In this document: one piece after another, positions 27,751-37,206 of the stretch
Numbering within the stretch: the first letter of the stretch is position 1
Layout of the letters: each line of letters starts with the position of its first letter
DNA from: Petasospora fabianii
Taxonomy: Eukaryota; Ascomycota; Saccharomycetes; Phaffomycetales; Wickerhamomycetaceae
NCBI GenBank assembly: GCA_022641835.1
Contig: CP048718.1
Coordinates: 558,001-622,000 of the forward strand
DNA length: 64,000 nt
Reading direction: 5' to 3'
Notes under the pieces: model-generated
What the model was told of the DNA's origin: nothing
The model's database searches: none
The model's input: the letters and a program-made list of their open reading frames with translations, nothing else
Program-made: the position numbers and the translations under genes

Positions 27751-29112
27751 ATGTCGTTTCTCTCAGAAAGGCAGCGGTCTGATCTTCACAACTCACTTCT
27801 AAACTACTTGAAACCCATAGTGTCAGACCAAACACTAGAACAGTTACGAACTGAACTAAATGTTCCAAACATTACCGACGATAACGATCTTCTCCCGAAG
27901 AAGTGGACCGCCATCCTTAGACTACAGAAGAAGATCACAGATTTGGAATCACAAGTACAACAACTCTCCAAACAATCACACAACTCATCATCACTCGTTG
28001 TCAATGGTGACTCTGAGCTTACAAAGTTCAATTGGGCTCCTTCTAAAGTAAAAAAGACGCTGAATAATAACTCTACCGTTACCGCCGTGGCAATTCATCC
28101 AAAGCTCCCACAACTCATCAATGGTTGTTCCGATGGAACATTCTCCGTATGGAACCTCTTAGATCTAGTACAACCACTCAGTACAATTCAAGCCCACACA
28201 AGGGCAGTCAATGCAGTAGCAATTTCTCCCGCAAAGTTGGAATTTAACAACAATAATCACGTTGTGGTAACGTGTGGATCAGATCTCTATGTTAAAGTGT
28301 GGGATTTGCATACGGGGAGATTGATTAGGACATTGACTGGTCATGAACACGTTGTGTCGTCTGTGGTCTTCAAAAACGAAAATGTGATATTCACGGCTTC
28401 GAGAGATACTACGATAAAGATCTGGGATATTAAATCTGGATGGTGCTTGAAATCATTTGTTGGTCACTCTGACTGGGTAAGAACGTTGGATCTCACTGCA
28501 TCAGAATATTTGTTATCAGGATCAAGTGATCAGAGTGTAAGACTCTCTCATGGCGACTCCGGTACTGGATTAGGTCTTATGATTGGTCATAATCAAGTGG
28601 TGGAAACTGTAAAGTTTGTTCCTATGATCTCGAACAAGTACGTTGATAAATTGAACACGATGGAAGATGTTAACAAGGAAACATACAACAAGCTTGGTTT
28701 CAAATATGCGGTTACTGGAGGAAGGGATGATACTATTAAGATCTGGCTCCTACCAGCGCCCATCATCAGACCGCACAATCATCCAATCCCATCATCAAAC
28801 CCTCAGGGAACACTTGTAAAGACATTGATTGGCCATAAGTCATGGGTCAAAGACCTCGCTTTCCATCCAAATGGTAAAATCTTGGTCAGTTGCTCGGATG
28901 ATAAGTCGATCAAGCTGTGGGATTTGGAGACTGGCGACTGTGTTAGAACTTTGACAGGTCATGATGGGTTTATCAACTCTATCGCATGGGCGCCATCCAT
29001 CTTTGAGAACGATTCCGACAAATTGACTGATGACGAAGAAATGATTAATGACAGTATGAGATGTGTCTTTGCTTCTGGTGGTACCGATCAGCTGGTGAAG
29101 ATCTGGGATTAA
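27751..29112 (+). CDS. PAC1: LIS1 homologue Pac1 (dynein regulator)
   Basis: 453 aa. The N-terminal LisH-type dimerisation segment (MSFLSERQRSDLHNSLLNYL) is followed by a short coiled coil near residues 60-80 (LRLQKKITDLESQVQQL) and a seven-bladed WD40 propeller. Clear blade ends include VKVWDLHTGRLIRTLTGHEH, IKIWDIKSGWCLKSFVGHSD and IKLWDLETGDCVRTLTGHDG. An insertion in the fifth blade (MISNKYVDKLNTMEDVNKET) is typical of yeast Pac1. It binds the dynein motor domain and targets it to microtubule plus ends with Bik1 and Ndl1. It is convergent with VPH1, as in S. cerevisiae (YOR269W/YOR270C). Confidence 0.94.
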   Translation: MSFLSERQRSDLHNSLLNYLKPIVSDQTLEQLRTELNVPNITDDNDLLPKKWTAILRLQKKITDLESQVQQLSKQSHNSSSLVVNGDSELTKFNWAPSKVKKTLNNNSTVTAVAIHPKLPQLINGCSDGTFSVWNLLDLVQPLSTIQAHTRAVNAVAISPAKLEFNNNNHVVVTCGSDLYVKVWDLHTGRLIRTLTGHEHVVSSVVFKNENVIFTASRDTTIKIWDIKSGWCLKSFVGHSDWVRTLDLTASEYLLSGSSDQSVRLSHGDSGTGLGLMIGHNQVVETVKFVPMISNKYVDKLNTMEDVNKETYNKLGFKYAVTGGRDDTIKIWLLPAPIIRPHNHPIPSSNPQGTLVKTLIGHKSWVKDLAFHPNGKILVSCSDDKSIKLWDLETGDCVRTLTGHDGFINSIAWAPSIFENDSDKLTDDEEMINDSMRCVFASGGTDQLVKIWD

Positions 29113-29296
29113 TATTCACAATATTTGTTGGTGTTATATAAATACAGGTGTGTTCCTTAATCATGCATAGAAAACTTGAAACTTTAGATTAATTTTGTTT
29201 TTTTGTTTGATGTAGATCTATATGACAAAAAGTGTGACACCAAAGCACCCCTCAACATGATAAGAAAAGGACGTCAATGTGTATGAGTGTGCAACT

Positions 29297-32046
29297 TCAG
29301 AACTCCTCAGAAGACAACACAACCTTGAAACTGAAAGGCTCATAAGCCTTACCACCACCGACAAAGAACTTCGACATGGACTCAACCCAATGCAAACGCA
29401 GCGAATGCAACATGGCAGAAGTACCCTCCATGACAATCAAAATAGCCACGGTAAGGGAGAACCACATAGCAAACATGGCAACAGTCATGAAAACACCAGC
29501 AAATCCTGTGGCACCAAAGGAATTCTGGATAGTCATGGTCCACAAGACTGTAGACAACTGAGCGTGAGCAAGGGAAAGAGCCCACAGTCTCAAGTAAGAA
29601 GCAGTATGCGAAACAGTGTTCAAACAGAATTCAATGGTATGAATCACTTGGTGAATCATAATATCACCAAAGTTGTGCGACTCATGCTCCTCATCGTCAT
29701 CATCATGGGCAACAGTCTCACCAGCACCATGCTCACCTCCATCAACAACTGGTTCATACTCAGCAGCCTCTCTATCCAGCACCCTCTTCATGTAGAGTGG
29801 CTTCAAAAGCAAGAGCCATGGGACACAGATAAGTGCGAGAAGGAGAAGGACAACCTGAACCTTAGCCTGATGTGGGTAAAGAGGCTCAGCAACGGTACCT
29901 GGGGAGAGGAACATCGAAATGAGCATGTTGAGCAAACCTGGTGCTGGCTTTTCAATGGCAATCCAGTCAACAGACCACTTGTAGACAATGCAGATGGAGA
30001 GGTAACCGAAGATGGACTGCATGAAAATAAGACCTGGGATGAAGTTACCAATGACATCGATGGCGGACTTGAAGTGGACATAGTTGACGAGAGAGAACAC
30101 GTAGGAGTAGGACATGTGAATGAAACCCATGAGAATGGAAAGCTTCATCTTGTAAGAGTTGGTGAACAAGAGTGCATTCTCGGTTCCGTGCCATGCTGGA
30201 TCAATACCAATTGGATAAATGCCAGTCTTCTTGGCAAAGATAGTCTCACCAACTTGGTGCTCTGGCCACTCCCAGCCAGACTTGAAGATTGTCATAGACT
30301 TCGAGAACAGATCGTTGTAGAGGAAACCAGTAACCATAGAGAAGACACCCATGAGTAACAAGATATATCTTCCGGAGAAGGCCATGTCAAAGATTTCATC
30401 CCTCTTGATTCTGGCAATCTTCTTCTCGTGGATAACAAGCATAAGTGCAACGAGGGAAAGAAGGAAACCGTGACCCAAATCACCAAACATGATGGCAAAC
30501 ATGAATGGGAAAGTGACGATGGTTGGCAAACCCGGATTGACCTCCTTGTATTCGGCAACACCGTAGGCATCACAAATGGCCTGGAAAGCGGCTGTGAACT
30601 TATTTGTCTTGTGGTATGTTGGTGGTGTTCTAGTGGTCTCCAAGATGTTGACCACAGATTGCAAGCCAGTGTCGTTGGTTTGCAAGATGTCTTTCACTGT
30701 GTCCAGGTCAGAAGTTGGGACCCAACCTTCAGCAATCAGTGTTTTTCTGTTGATGTCGTAATCAAATAAGTTAAGAGTCTCATATACAGACTTCTCCTTG
30801 GCAATAGTTTGGGACCAAACTGCAAGCTCCTGAGCCAATGCAATGAGTTCCGTATCCAGTGTTCTGTTGGTGGACTCCAAGACTGTGTAGAGGTCAGCAA
30901 GAGTCAGATTGAGTTCCTTAAGCTTCTCCTCTCTGAGGGTATAGTCCTCATCGACTGGGTATATTTCAGCATCCAGAGACTCAGCGATTTTCTTGATTCT
31001 GTTGATGATCTCTGTACCAAGAGAGAAGACAATGAAAACGTCCTTGTCAACAGACTCCTTGGTCTTTGGGTCGTAAATTGGCTCAGAAATCTCCACAGTG
31101 TCCATAAAGAGATTACCTCTCAAGGCTCTCCAAAGAATTTTCTCCAGGATATTCTTCTTTGATCTTGGAATGACACCAGTAACGTAACTAGCGTTGATGC
31201 GTGGAGTGATATGGTTGGCCTCGGCATCGTTGCTCTCACCAGGAGCGATGGAACCCAATGTGGACTCGGCCCTTTGGAAGAAACCAGCAGCACCACTCAA
31301 GACGAAACGTTGCTGAAGCATATCTTTCTTTCTGATTTCCAAAGCATCGGCGGATTCAACAAGCTGTTGGAGTCTCTCCTCGAGAATTTGTGCTGCCTCA
31401 ACCTTATCATCAATATCACTTGGCTTGATTGGAACAGAGAAACGAGAACTTGGACTTTCGTCATCATCAATGTATGGTGCTGGGTTCATCTCAATTCCAC
31501 GTTCGTCAAGTTCTTGCTTGAAGTATCTGTACTGTCTTTGAACATTGTCCAAACGTCTAATCTCCTTGACAAAAGATCTCTGAAAGGTGTTAACCTTATA
31601 GTTTAAGTCCCTGAATTGGACAGTACCAGACTCTCCAAGAGCATAAATAGCATCACGACTGATTTCAGAAGGGATGTAGAGCTGGACCAAGGACATATCC
31701 GCAGAGCCTGGTGGTCTATGTTAGTAGGCGTTCATGATGGAGTATTGTCATTAGGGGCGCCGGCGAATCCCGAGCTTAGAATAGAGGGGATAAAAGTCAG
31801 TGGAGCTGGTGAGCCAAGCCAGAAGCTCTCCAATCAGATTTTTGGATTATGAATGAATTGAAGCCCAGATCATTGATAGAATCTAGGATCGTTCAAAGAC
31901 CGGCCCTTTATATCACCATTCGAGAGGCAATAAAAGCAGCGCAGCCAAACAGCTCTCCTGAGTCCAGGTATCCCGGTGGCGCACCAATGAGCGTAATTGA
32001 ACAAATGTTACTCACGGAAAATGGCCTCTTCACTCTCAGACGACAT
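29297..32046 (-). CDS. VPH1: V-ATPase V0 subunit a (Vph1 type), one 308-nt intron
   Basis: Exon 1 is 31 nt (32046-32016). The intron 31708-32015 starts GTGAGT and ends CTACTAAC...CCAG. Exon 2 is 31707-29297. The product has 813 aa and begins MSSESEEAIFRSADMSLVQL, matching S. cerevisiae EEAIFRSAEMALVQF across the splice. The N-terminal cytosolic half (QFRDLNYKVNTFQRSFVKEI) is followed by about eight membrane helices. TASYLRLWALSLAHAQLS contains the arginine essential for proton movement. S. cerevisiae Vph1 is 840 aa and Stv1 890, so length favours the vacuolar isoform, but this yeast may have only one. The subunit forms the proton half-channels of the vacuolar ATPase. Convergent with PAC1. Confidence 0.95.
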
Positions 32047-32188
32047 TATATATGCAATATATGCCCTTAGTGCGTGGTGTGGTGCTGAGCTTCTCCTCGC
32101 GGTGATGTTTATGGGAGCCTCGTGCTTGAATTTGAATGAGAGATAAAGCAGCCAGCTCCAATTTGGTGGGCCGGGTAAGTGCTTTTGT

Positions 32189-32194
32189 CACGTG
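32189..32194. promoter_or_regulatory. CACGTG element in VPH1/RRD2 divergent promoter
   Basis: A GTCACGTG sequence (CACGTG at 32189-32194) lies in the 263-bp space between the VPH1 and RRD2 start codons. This is the bHLH core bound by Cbf1- or Pho4-type factors. Which gene it serves is unknown. Confidence 0.35.
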
Positions 32195-32293
32195 CCCATT
32201 TCCCTTCCGCGAACTCGTTCTGTGCGGGTTTCCCCAGAAGAGAGTGAGGAACATCGCCACCTTACTGTATGCTTGATTTACGACAGTTAGGAC

Positions 32294-32371
32294 AGGATCC
32301 GTTGCAGTCATGTCATTTATCGAACCAGTCAGAGGATCCGTTGCAGTCATGTCATTTATCGAACCAGTCAG
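32294..32371 (+). repeat. Perfect 39-bp tandem duplication across the RRD2 start codon
   Basis: The unit 32294-32332 is repeated base for base at 32333-32371. It begins AGGATCCGTTGC and includes the ATG and the codons for MSFIEPVR. Because 39 is a multiple of three, both ATGs (32310 and 32349) read into the same frame, and the first start adds 13 residues. Confidence 0.95.
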
Positions 32372-33446
32372 ACGTATTGTCACAGAGGACGATCTTATGA
32401 AGTGGAAGGAGGGCCAGACCCATGCTGATATTGTTGAATTCGTTGCCGAGCTCGCCAAGTCTGTCGTGGGGAAGACTAACGATGCAGAGTGCATCGTCTC
32501 TGAATCCGTACAGGGGCTCTTGAACTTGCTCGACGATATTTCTGCAATTATTGACAAGCATCCGGTTGCTGATAAAAGCTCCTCCAGATTCGGAAAGCTC
32601 GAGTTCAAAGACGTTTACGATGAGATCACGGATACATCCGTCGAACTGATGAAGAAGCACATCCCATCAATATTGACACAGCCCAATGGTGATGCCAGTG
32701 TTGAGCTCTCGGTATACCTAAACGAATCATGGGGGAATAGGACAAGAATTGACTATGGATCTGGGCACGAACTAAACTTCCTTGCATTCCTTTTGTGCTT
32801 GAGGAAGCTTAACATTATTACCAAGGAAGATGACACCGCTGTGGTCCTCAAAGTTTTCAACCAGTACATCGCAGTGATGCGTCTTCTTCAAAAGGAATAT
32901 TGGCTCGAGCCTGCTGGATCCCATGGTGTTTGGGGTCTCGATGACTATCACTTCTTACCTTTTCTCTTTGGAGCAGCACAACTCTCCACTCACAAACATC
33001 TTCGACCAAAATCTATCCACGATGAGGACATGGTGGAGATGTTCCATAAGAAGTACATGTACTTTGCATGTATTCACTTCATCAACTCTATAAAGACTGC
33101 ATCACTGAGATGGCATTCCCCAATGCTTGACGACATTAGCGGCGTGAAAACATGGTCGAAAGTGTCAGAAGGTATGCAAAAGATGTACATCGCAGAGGTT
33201 CTTGGAAAGCTTCCGATCATTCAACATTTCTTCTTTGGATCAATTCTCGTTGCACCTGAAGGATGCACACCAGCAAGAGAGCCACATGGAGCTGAGTGCG
33301 ATCACACGCATCATGATAATGATTCCGAGGAAGGGCTTCCTGCTCATCAGCATACCTGGGGTGATTGTTGTGGTATCAAAGTACCGAGTGCTATCGCTGC
33401 GAGGGAGATGGAAAAGAGTGCGCCAAAGCCGATTCCATTTGATTAA
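32310..33446 (+). CDS. RRD2: PP2A phosphatase activator Rrd2 (PTPA family)
   Basis: 378 aa from the first ATG, or 365 aa from the duplicated ATG at 32349 (MSFIEPVRRIVTEDDLMKWK), which fits S. cerevisiae Rrd2 (358 aa) better. Family signatures are SWGNRTRIDYGSGHELNFLA, LEPAGSHGVWGLDDYHFLPF and SPMLDDISGVKTWSKV. The C-terminus WGDCCGIKVPSAIAAREME ending PIPFD is specific to Rrd2 rather than Rrd1. The protein is a peptidyl-prolyl isomerase that helps activate PP2A-like phosphatase catalytic subunits. It is divergent from VPH1. The duplicated start could give two N-termini by leaky scanning. Confidence 0.94.
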   Translation: MSFIEPVRGSVAVMSFIEPVRRIVTEDDLMKWKEGQTHADIVEFVAELAKSVVGKTNDAECIVSESVQGLLNLLDDISAIIDKHPVADKSSSRFGKLEFKDVYDEITDTSVELMKKHIPSILTQPNGDASVELSVYLNESWGNRTRIDYGSGHELNFLAFLLCLRKLNIITKEDDTAVVLKVFNQYIAVMRLLQKEYWLEPAGSHGVWGLDDYHFLPFLFGAAQLSTHKHLRPKSIHDEDMVEMFHKKYMYFACIHFINSIKTASLRWHSPMLDDISGVKTWSKVSEGMQKMYIAEVLGKLPIIQHFFFGSILVAPEGCTPAREPHGAECDHTHHDNDSEEGLPAHQHTWGDCCGIKVPSAIAAREMEKSAPKPIPFD

Positions 33447-33551
33447 AAACTTTGCTACACTAAACAATACATACACTCGTAACGTCATTAAATTGAAAGA
33501 CAAATAATAGTACCCTGTAGAACCCAAACCCAGAGATGCAAAGCAAAGACA

Positions 33552-34895
33552 TCAGAAACCGAATCTCAACTGCGCAGCAGTGAATACTGGAGGCTTCCAC
33601 TGCAATAACTCTGGATTGATGGTGTGCTTCTTTTTCTTTTTCAGCTTTTCGTGTTGTTCAACAACCTGATCACTCAAATAGATAACGTGCTGCCCTTTGA
33701 AATACTTCAAGATGGAAAGGGTTTGTGCAGTGTGCAGGATATCTGTTGTCGTCATAGCAGTTCTTTGTGAGATCTCATCAATAGTAATATATTCGCTGTC
33801 ATTTTCAACAAGCAAATTGATCAAAGTCTCAGACCAGTAAGCTCTGTATGACAAGAGACCCAAATCGGACAATGGCTTCTCTGGGGAGCCAACCTTACCT
33901 TCCTTTTTGGATAACTCATACGAAAACTCAATCAACAAACGACCGTAACCCTTTCTCTGGTACTGAGGAAGTGTCAAGATACAGGCAAGGTTGTAACCCT
34001 CCGAAGACTCCTTCTCCTTCGAAAAGTATCCGACCAAGTGATGACCCTGCTCGTCTCTGGAAGTCATACAGTAGAACAAGAAGGGATCGACATCGTAGTA
34101 CAATGTCTTATGATCAAGGAACAACTTGGAGAACAAGCACACGTTACGGCACCATGATCTCTGTTTACGGCCATCAATCTCAAAGAAAGAGATATAATCA
34201 TCTCTGTAAATCTCGTTACCTGGTGGGTGTCTCAACGTGCACTTTTGTCTGAACCTTTCAAATTGTTTCTTGGAGCCAAAAAATTGGAGTGTGTAGTCAT
34301 CGATGTATATGACATCTTCCTCTGTGAGCTCAACAGGGTACGGAGAAAAGTACCATGGCTCAATCTCATGCTTCCCCATGATCACCTTACTCAAATTACG
34401 CACTCTAGCAACTTCAGAATTGTTCTGAACCATGGAACCAGAGGTCCTCAGTTTTTCAATTTCATCCTCCCTGGAAATATCATCTTTTTTAACACCTTGA
34501 ACATTCAAGTTGTCCAAGTCCATGACATCATCACCAGCTTTCTCACCAGGAGTAGCACTGGTCTCCTTGACATCTTTCTTCTTCTGTGCCACCTTCTTTG
34601 TGTCTTTCTTCTTTGTATCCTTCTTTGGAGCTTCTGGTTTTGGGAATGTCACCGGCTTGGAGAAATCGATACGATCAAGCTCGATCCACTCATCCAAACG
34701 CTTGTTGAAGTCATCATAATGGACATAGAAGACCTTTCTTCCCTTCTTCATTCGTAGTGACAAGAGTTCAGCGATACGATACTCTCCATCCTTCTCAACA
34801 GACACTTTGCAACCAATCACCAGCTCATCCGACGTGGCGATCTTAGTCTCACCCATCGCCTCAGCGGGGTCCTTAGGGGCGTGGTCTCCGCTCAT
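33552..34895 (-). CDS. ESA1: MYST histone acetyltransferase Esa1 (NuA4)
   Basis: 447 aa from [16 protein letters not shown], essentially the length of S. cerevisiae Esa1 (445). The chromo-barrel domain is at residues 30-80 ([20 protein letters not shown]). The linker shares [10 protein letters not shown]. The MYST core has [20 protein letters not shown], with the catalytic cysteine and the acetyl-CoA loop. [18 protein letters not shown] contains the general-base glutamate. The C-terminus is [14 protein letters not shown]. Esa1 acetylates histones H4, H2A and H2A.Z and is the only essential yeast acetyltransferase. The frame stays open further upstream, with other ATGs, but those residues are not conserved. 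Confidence 0.96.
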   Translation of the reverse strand: MSGDHAPKDPAEAMGETKIATSDELVIGCKVSVEKDGEYRIAELLSLRMKKGRKVFYVHYDDFNKRLDEWIELDRIDFSKPVTFPKPEAPKKDTKKKDTKKVAQKKKDVKETSATPGEKAGDDVMDLDNLNVQGVKKDDISREDEIEKLRTSGSMVQNNSEVARVRNLSKVIMGKHEIEPWYFSPYPVELTEEDVIYIDDYTLQFFGSKKQFERFRQKCTLRHPPGNEIYRDDYISFFEIDGRKQRSWCRNVCLFSKLFLDHKTLYYDVDPFLFYCMTSRDEQGHHLVGYFSKEKESSEGYNLACILTLPQYQRKGYGRLLIEFSYELSKKEGKVGSPEKPLSDLGLLSYRAYWSETLINLLVENDSEYITIDEISQRTAMTTTDILHTAQTLSILKYFKGQHVIYLSDQVVEQHEKLKKKKKHTINPELLQWKPPVFTAAQLRFGF

Positions 34896-35192
34896 TATGA
34901 CAGAGGAACTGGATGGGTTTATTTGTCTGCCACTGTTTGGGTTTGTTAATGTTGGCGTTGGCTTAATCTTCTCTGCCGCCAATTTACTTTCTTTTTTGAG
35001 AGACCGTAACACCCAGACACCACTTTGGAAATGTGCGCGCACTCGATGCTTCCCCACGTTTTGGATCAGTTGTCTATTCTTTATATCTACATTAGTTCTC
35101 GACATCGCGTGCAAGGCTAGTGTCAATATGGAGTCAGATAATGCTTTGTTGGATATTTTCGTAATCACATGCTTTCGTGAGGATCACATAGT

Positions 35193-35870
35193 TCAAATGA
35201 GAGGCTTCTGTGTTGTGGAATCGAATTCAAACTTGTCGTTCTGCGAATGCAAGAACTCATCGTCAAACTCATGGATGATCTTCATGTAAATGTGATGGAG
35301 TCCGGCGTCCTCTTCAATAATTTTAACATAGCGAGACAAAAACTTAACCTCCCTAGTGCTCATGCCTCTGTAGAGCTTTCTCTGGAGTCTTTTCTCACCT
35401 CTAGACTCTTTGAAGATAGTAGCGTCGATCTCATCCAACTTCTTTGTGTAGTATTCATCGAATGTTTCAGCTGTCTCCACTGGAAGTTCAAGCTTTGTGA
35501 GATACTCTTCAAACTTGGAGGCGGTCTCAGGGGTGTCGAAATAGAGTACAAGAAGATAGTTATACTCCTGGTTTAACAAGAAGGAGGACCGTGTAAGAGC
35601 ACTCTTTCCAACCTTGACATGGACGAGCTCATTCTTGTACATAGCATTAAATGGGAACTGCTTCAATGTCTCTTTATTTTCACCGATGTTTACGAGATGG
35701 AGCTTGTCAGGTCTTTGGGAGGAACCTTCATCCTCGTCAGTTGTGCTTGGGTAGTGTTCTTCAAAGGCAAAGCGAGCAATGTACAAGTTGTTCTCCTGGT
35801 AGTCTGAGAAAAGCTTGACATCAAAGTCGTTGAGATTGTAGAGCTGGAATGCAATTACTGGAAATGCCAT
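35193..35870 (-). CDS. Conserved-looking protein of unknown function (225 aa)
   Basis: Single-exon gene, MAFPVIAFQLYNLNDFDVKL. The composition is that of a folded, mostly soluble protein, with alternating hydrophobic strands in the first half (YNYLLVLYFDTPETASKFEE) and charged helices in the second (LYRGMSTREVKFLSRYVKII). There is no signal peptide or membrane helix. I do not recognise the family. It lies tandem and upstream of ESA1, about 300 bp away. Its promoter has a TTCGCGAA palindrome 108 bp upstream of the ATG. Confidence 0.7.
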   Translation of the reverse strand: MAFPVIAFQLYNLNDFDVKLFSDYQENNLYIARFAFEEHYPSTTDEDEGSSQRPDKLHLVNIGENKETLKQFPFNAMYKNELVHVKVGKSALTRSSFLLNQEYNYLLVLYFDTPETASKFEEYLTKLELPVETAETFDEYYTKKLDEIDATIFKESRGEKRLQRKLYRGMSTREVKFLSRYVKIIEEDAGLHHIYMKIIHEFDDEFLHSQNDKFEFDSTTQKPLI

Positions 35871-36918
35871 TTTTGAATTGTTTTGTAGATGATGATCGTA
35901 AAAGATTAGGTGCTATAAAGAGATTTGATTGAGCACATGATCCAAATACATATACAAATTGTTCAGGATGGGGATATTTCGCGAAACAAAGAAAAAACAA
36001 CCAAACAAGGAAATACCCTATTCTAGAAGGAAAAAGTCACGTGAGCGGAATTTGACTGTTTTTTTTTTTTTTTTTTTTTTGACACATCCGTCATCAATTG
36101 CCTGTTGAGGCAAACAGAGAGGAATCAAAGCCGGTTTGGCCGGGAGGTGGGGGAAAAGGGCTGAGTCGTGAATGGTCTGACTCGTGGAGAAGTACAGTTC
36201 TTGGTTCTCGGGTGCCTGGTTACCAGGTAAATTGTCCATTTCCTCTGATGGTACGATTATCTCTAGGGATCGATGTTGTAATTCTATATTTGGAAGCGGT
36301 TACGTGTAGTACATCATGCTCTTTGAGGCACTGGAATCTGCGACATTGTATATTCAAAATATTCAACGCCGGGCATTGAGTGTACCGGTGCGGGCATTGG
36401 CATGAAAAAACAGCGTCCTGTGAGAATGCTGGTTCGTCACAAGCGTATAATGTTTCAATCATGCAGATCTCACAGAGCCTGGTTGGAGACCATGGAAGGT
36501 GGTGGCGGACGATGAAAGTGATGATCATCGGTCCTGAAAGGGCGCGCGCATTGCCAGCTTACTCGACAATAGCTGTGGGTACCGCAACAACCATTGTCGA
36601 ATGTGTAAACTGTCCCATGTTGATGCTTCTAGTGACCATTCTCCACCAGGGCTCAGCGCGGTGCAAAAGACTGTGACTAATTCCCCCCAGCACCAGCCAG
36701 CCCTCGACATTTCGCCCGCGGCGGTGACCGGATGCGGCCGGCCCTGCGCGCTTAGCAAATTTATGCGCCCGTCATGTTTTGGCAGCAAAAAAATTCGGTG
36801 GAGCACCTGCAGCACTATAAGAAGGCGAGGGCACCCGCCCGCTTTGTTTTCTGCGCCACCCGCCACGGCCCCCTCCTTCCTTCTGCTACCAACTAAGGAA
36901 AACTACTACACAATCACA
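35871..36918. other. 1.05-kb divergent intergenic region with poly-T tract
   Basis: It holds the promoter of the 225-aa gene (left) and of the small 95-aa gene (right). Visible elements are TTCGCGAA at 35978-35985, CACGTG at 36038-36043, an uninterrupted run of 22 T at 36059-36080 (a nucleosome-excluding tract) and a TATA-like CTATAAG about 100 bp upstream of 36919. No ORF here looks coding. Confidence 0.5.
35978..35985. promoter_or_regulatory. TTCGCGAA palindrome upstream of the 225-aa gene
   Basis: Perfect copy of the palindrome, 108 bp upstream of the ATG at 35870. Confidence 0.4.
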
Positions 36919-37206
36919 ATGTCTGCCGCTACCGAGAACGTCGAGAAGAAGGTCGAGGAGACCACCACCCCAACTGTTGAGGCCACTGAGAACAAGGCCG
37001 AGCAGGTTACCGATGAGGCTAAGGAGACTGCTGAGTCCACTGAGAACAAGACCTCTACTGGTGTCGCCGGTGTCAAGGACGAGATCATCAACGCCGCCAC
37101 TGAGGCCAAGGATGAGTTCTCCAAGGCTAAGACCACTGAGGACAAGAAGAACGTCTTCAAGAAGCTCTTTGCTAAGGTTAAGGGTGTCGTCGCTAAGATT
37201 AACTAA
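36919..37206 (+). CDS. Small, strongly codon-biased Lys/Glu/Thr-rich protein (95 aa), unknown
   Basis: The frame opens MSAATENVEKKVEETTTPT. The first 75 residues are an acidic, repeat-like helix (ENKAEQVTDEAKE, ENKTSTG, EAKDEFSKAK), and the last 20 form a basic amphipathic helix (NVFKKLFAKVKGVVAKIN). Codon choice is extreme (GAG, AAG, ACC, GTC, GCC almost throughout), as in very highly expressed yeast genes. The composition recalls stress-induced LEA- or Hsp12-like proteins, but I see no sequence match to Hsp12. The ATG sits in a CACAATG context after a pyrimidine-rich leader. An ORF extends upstream in frame, but its codon use and composition change sharply before this ATG. Confidence 0.7.
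   Translation: MSAATENVEKKVEETTTPTVEATENKAEQVTDEAKETAESTENKTSTGVAGVKDEIINAATEAKDEFSKAKTTEDKKNVFKKLFAKVKGVVAKIN

Noticed and set aside
29279-30358. 359-codon plus-strand frame opposite VPH1
   Set aside because: It is antisense to well-conserved VPH1 membrane helices and has no family resemblance.
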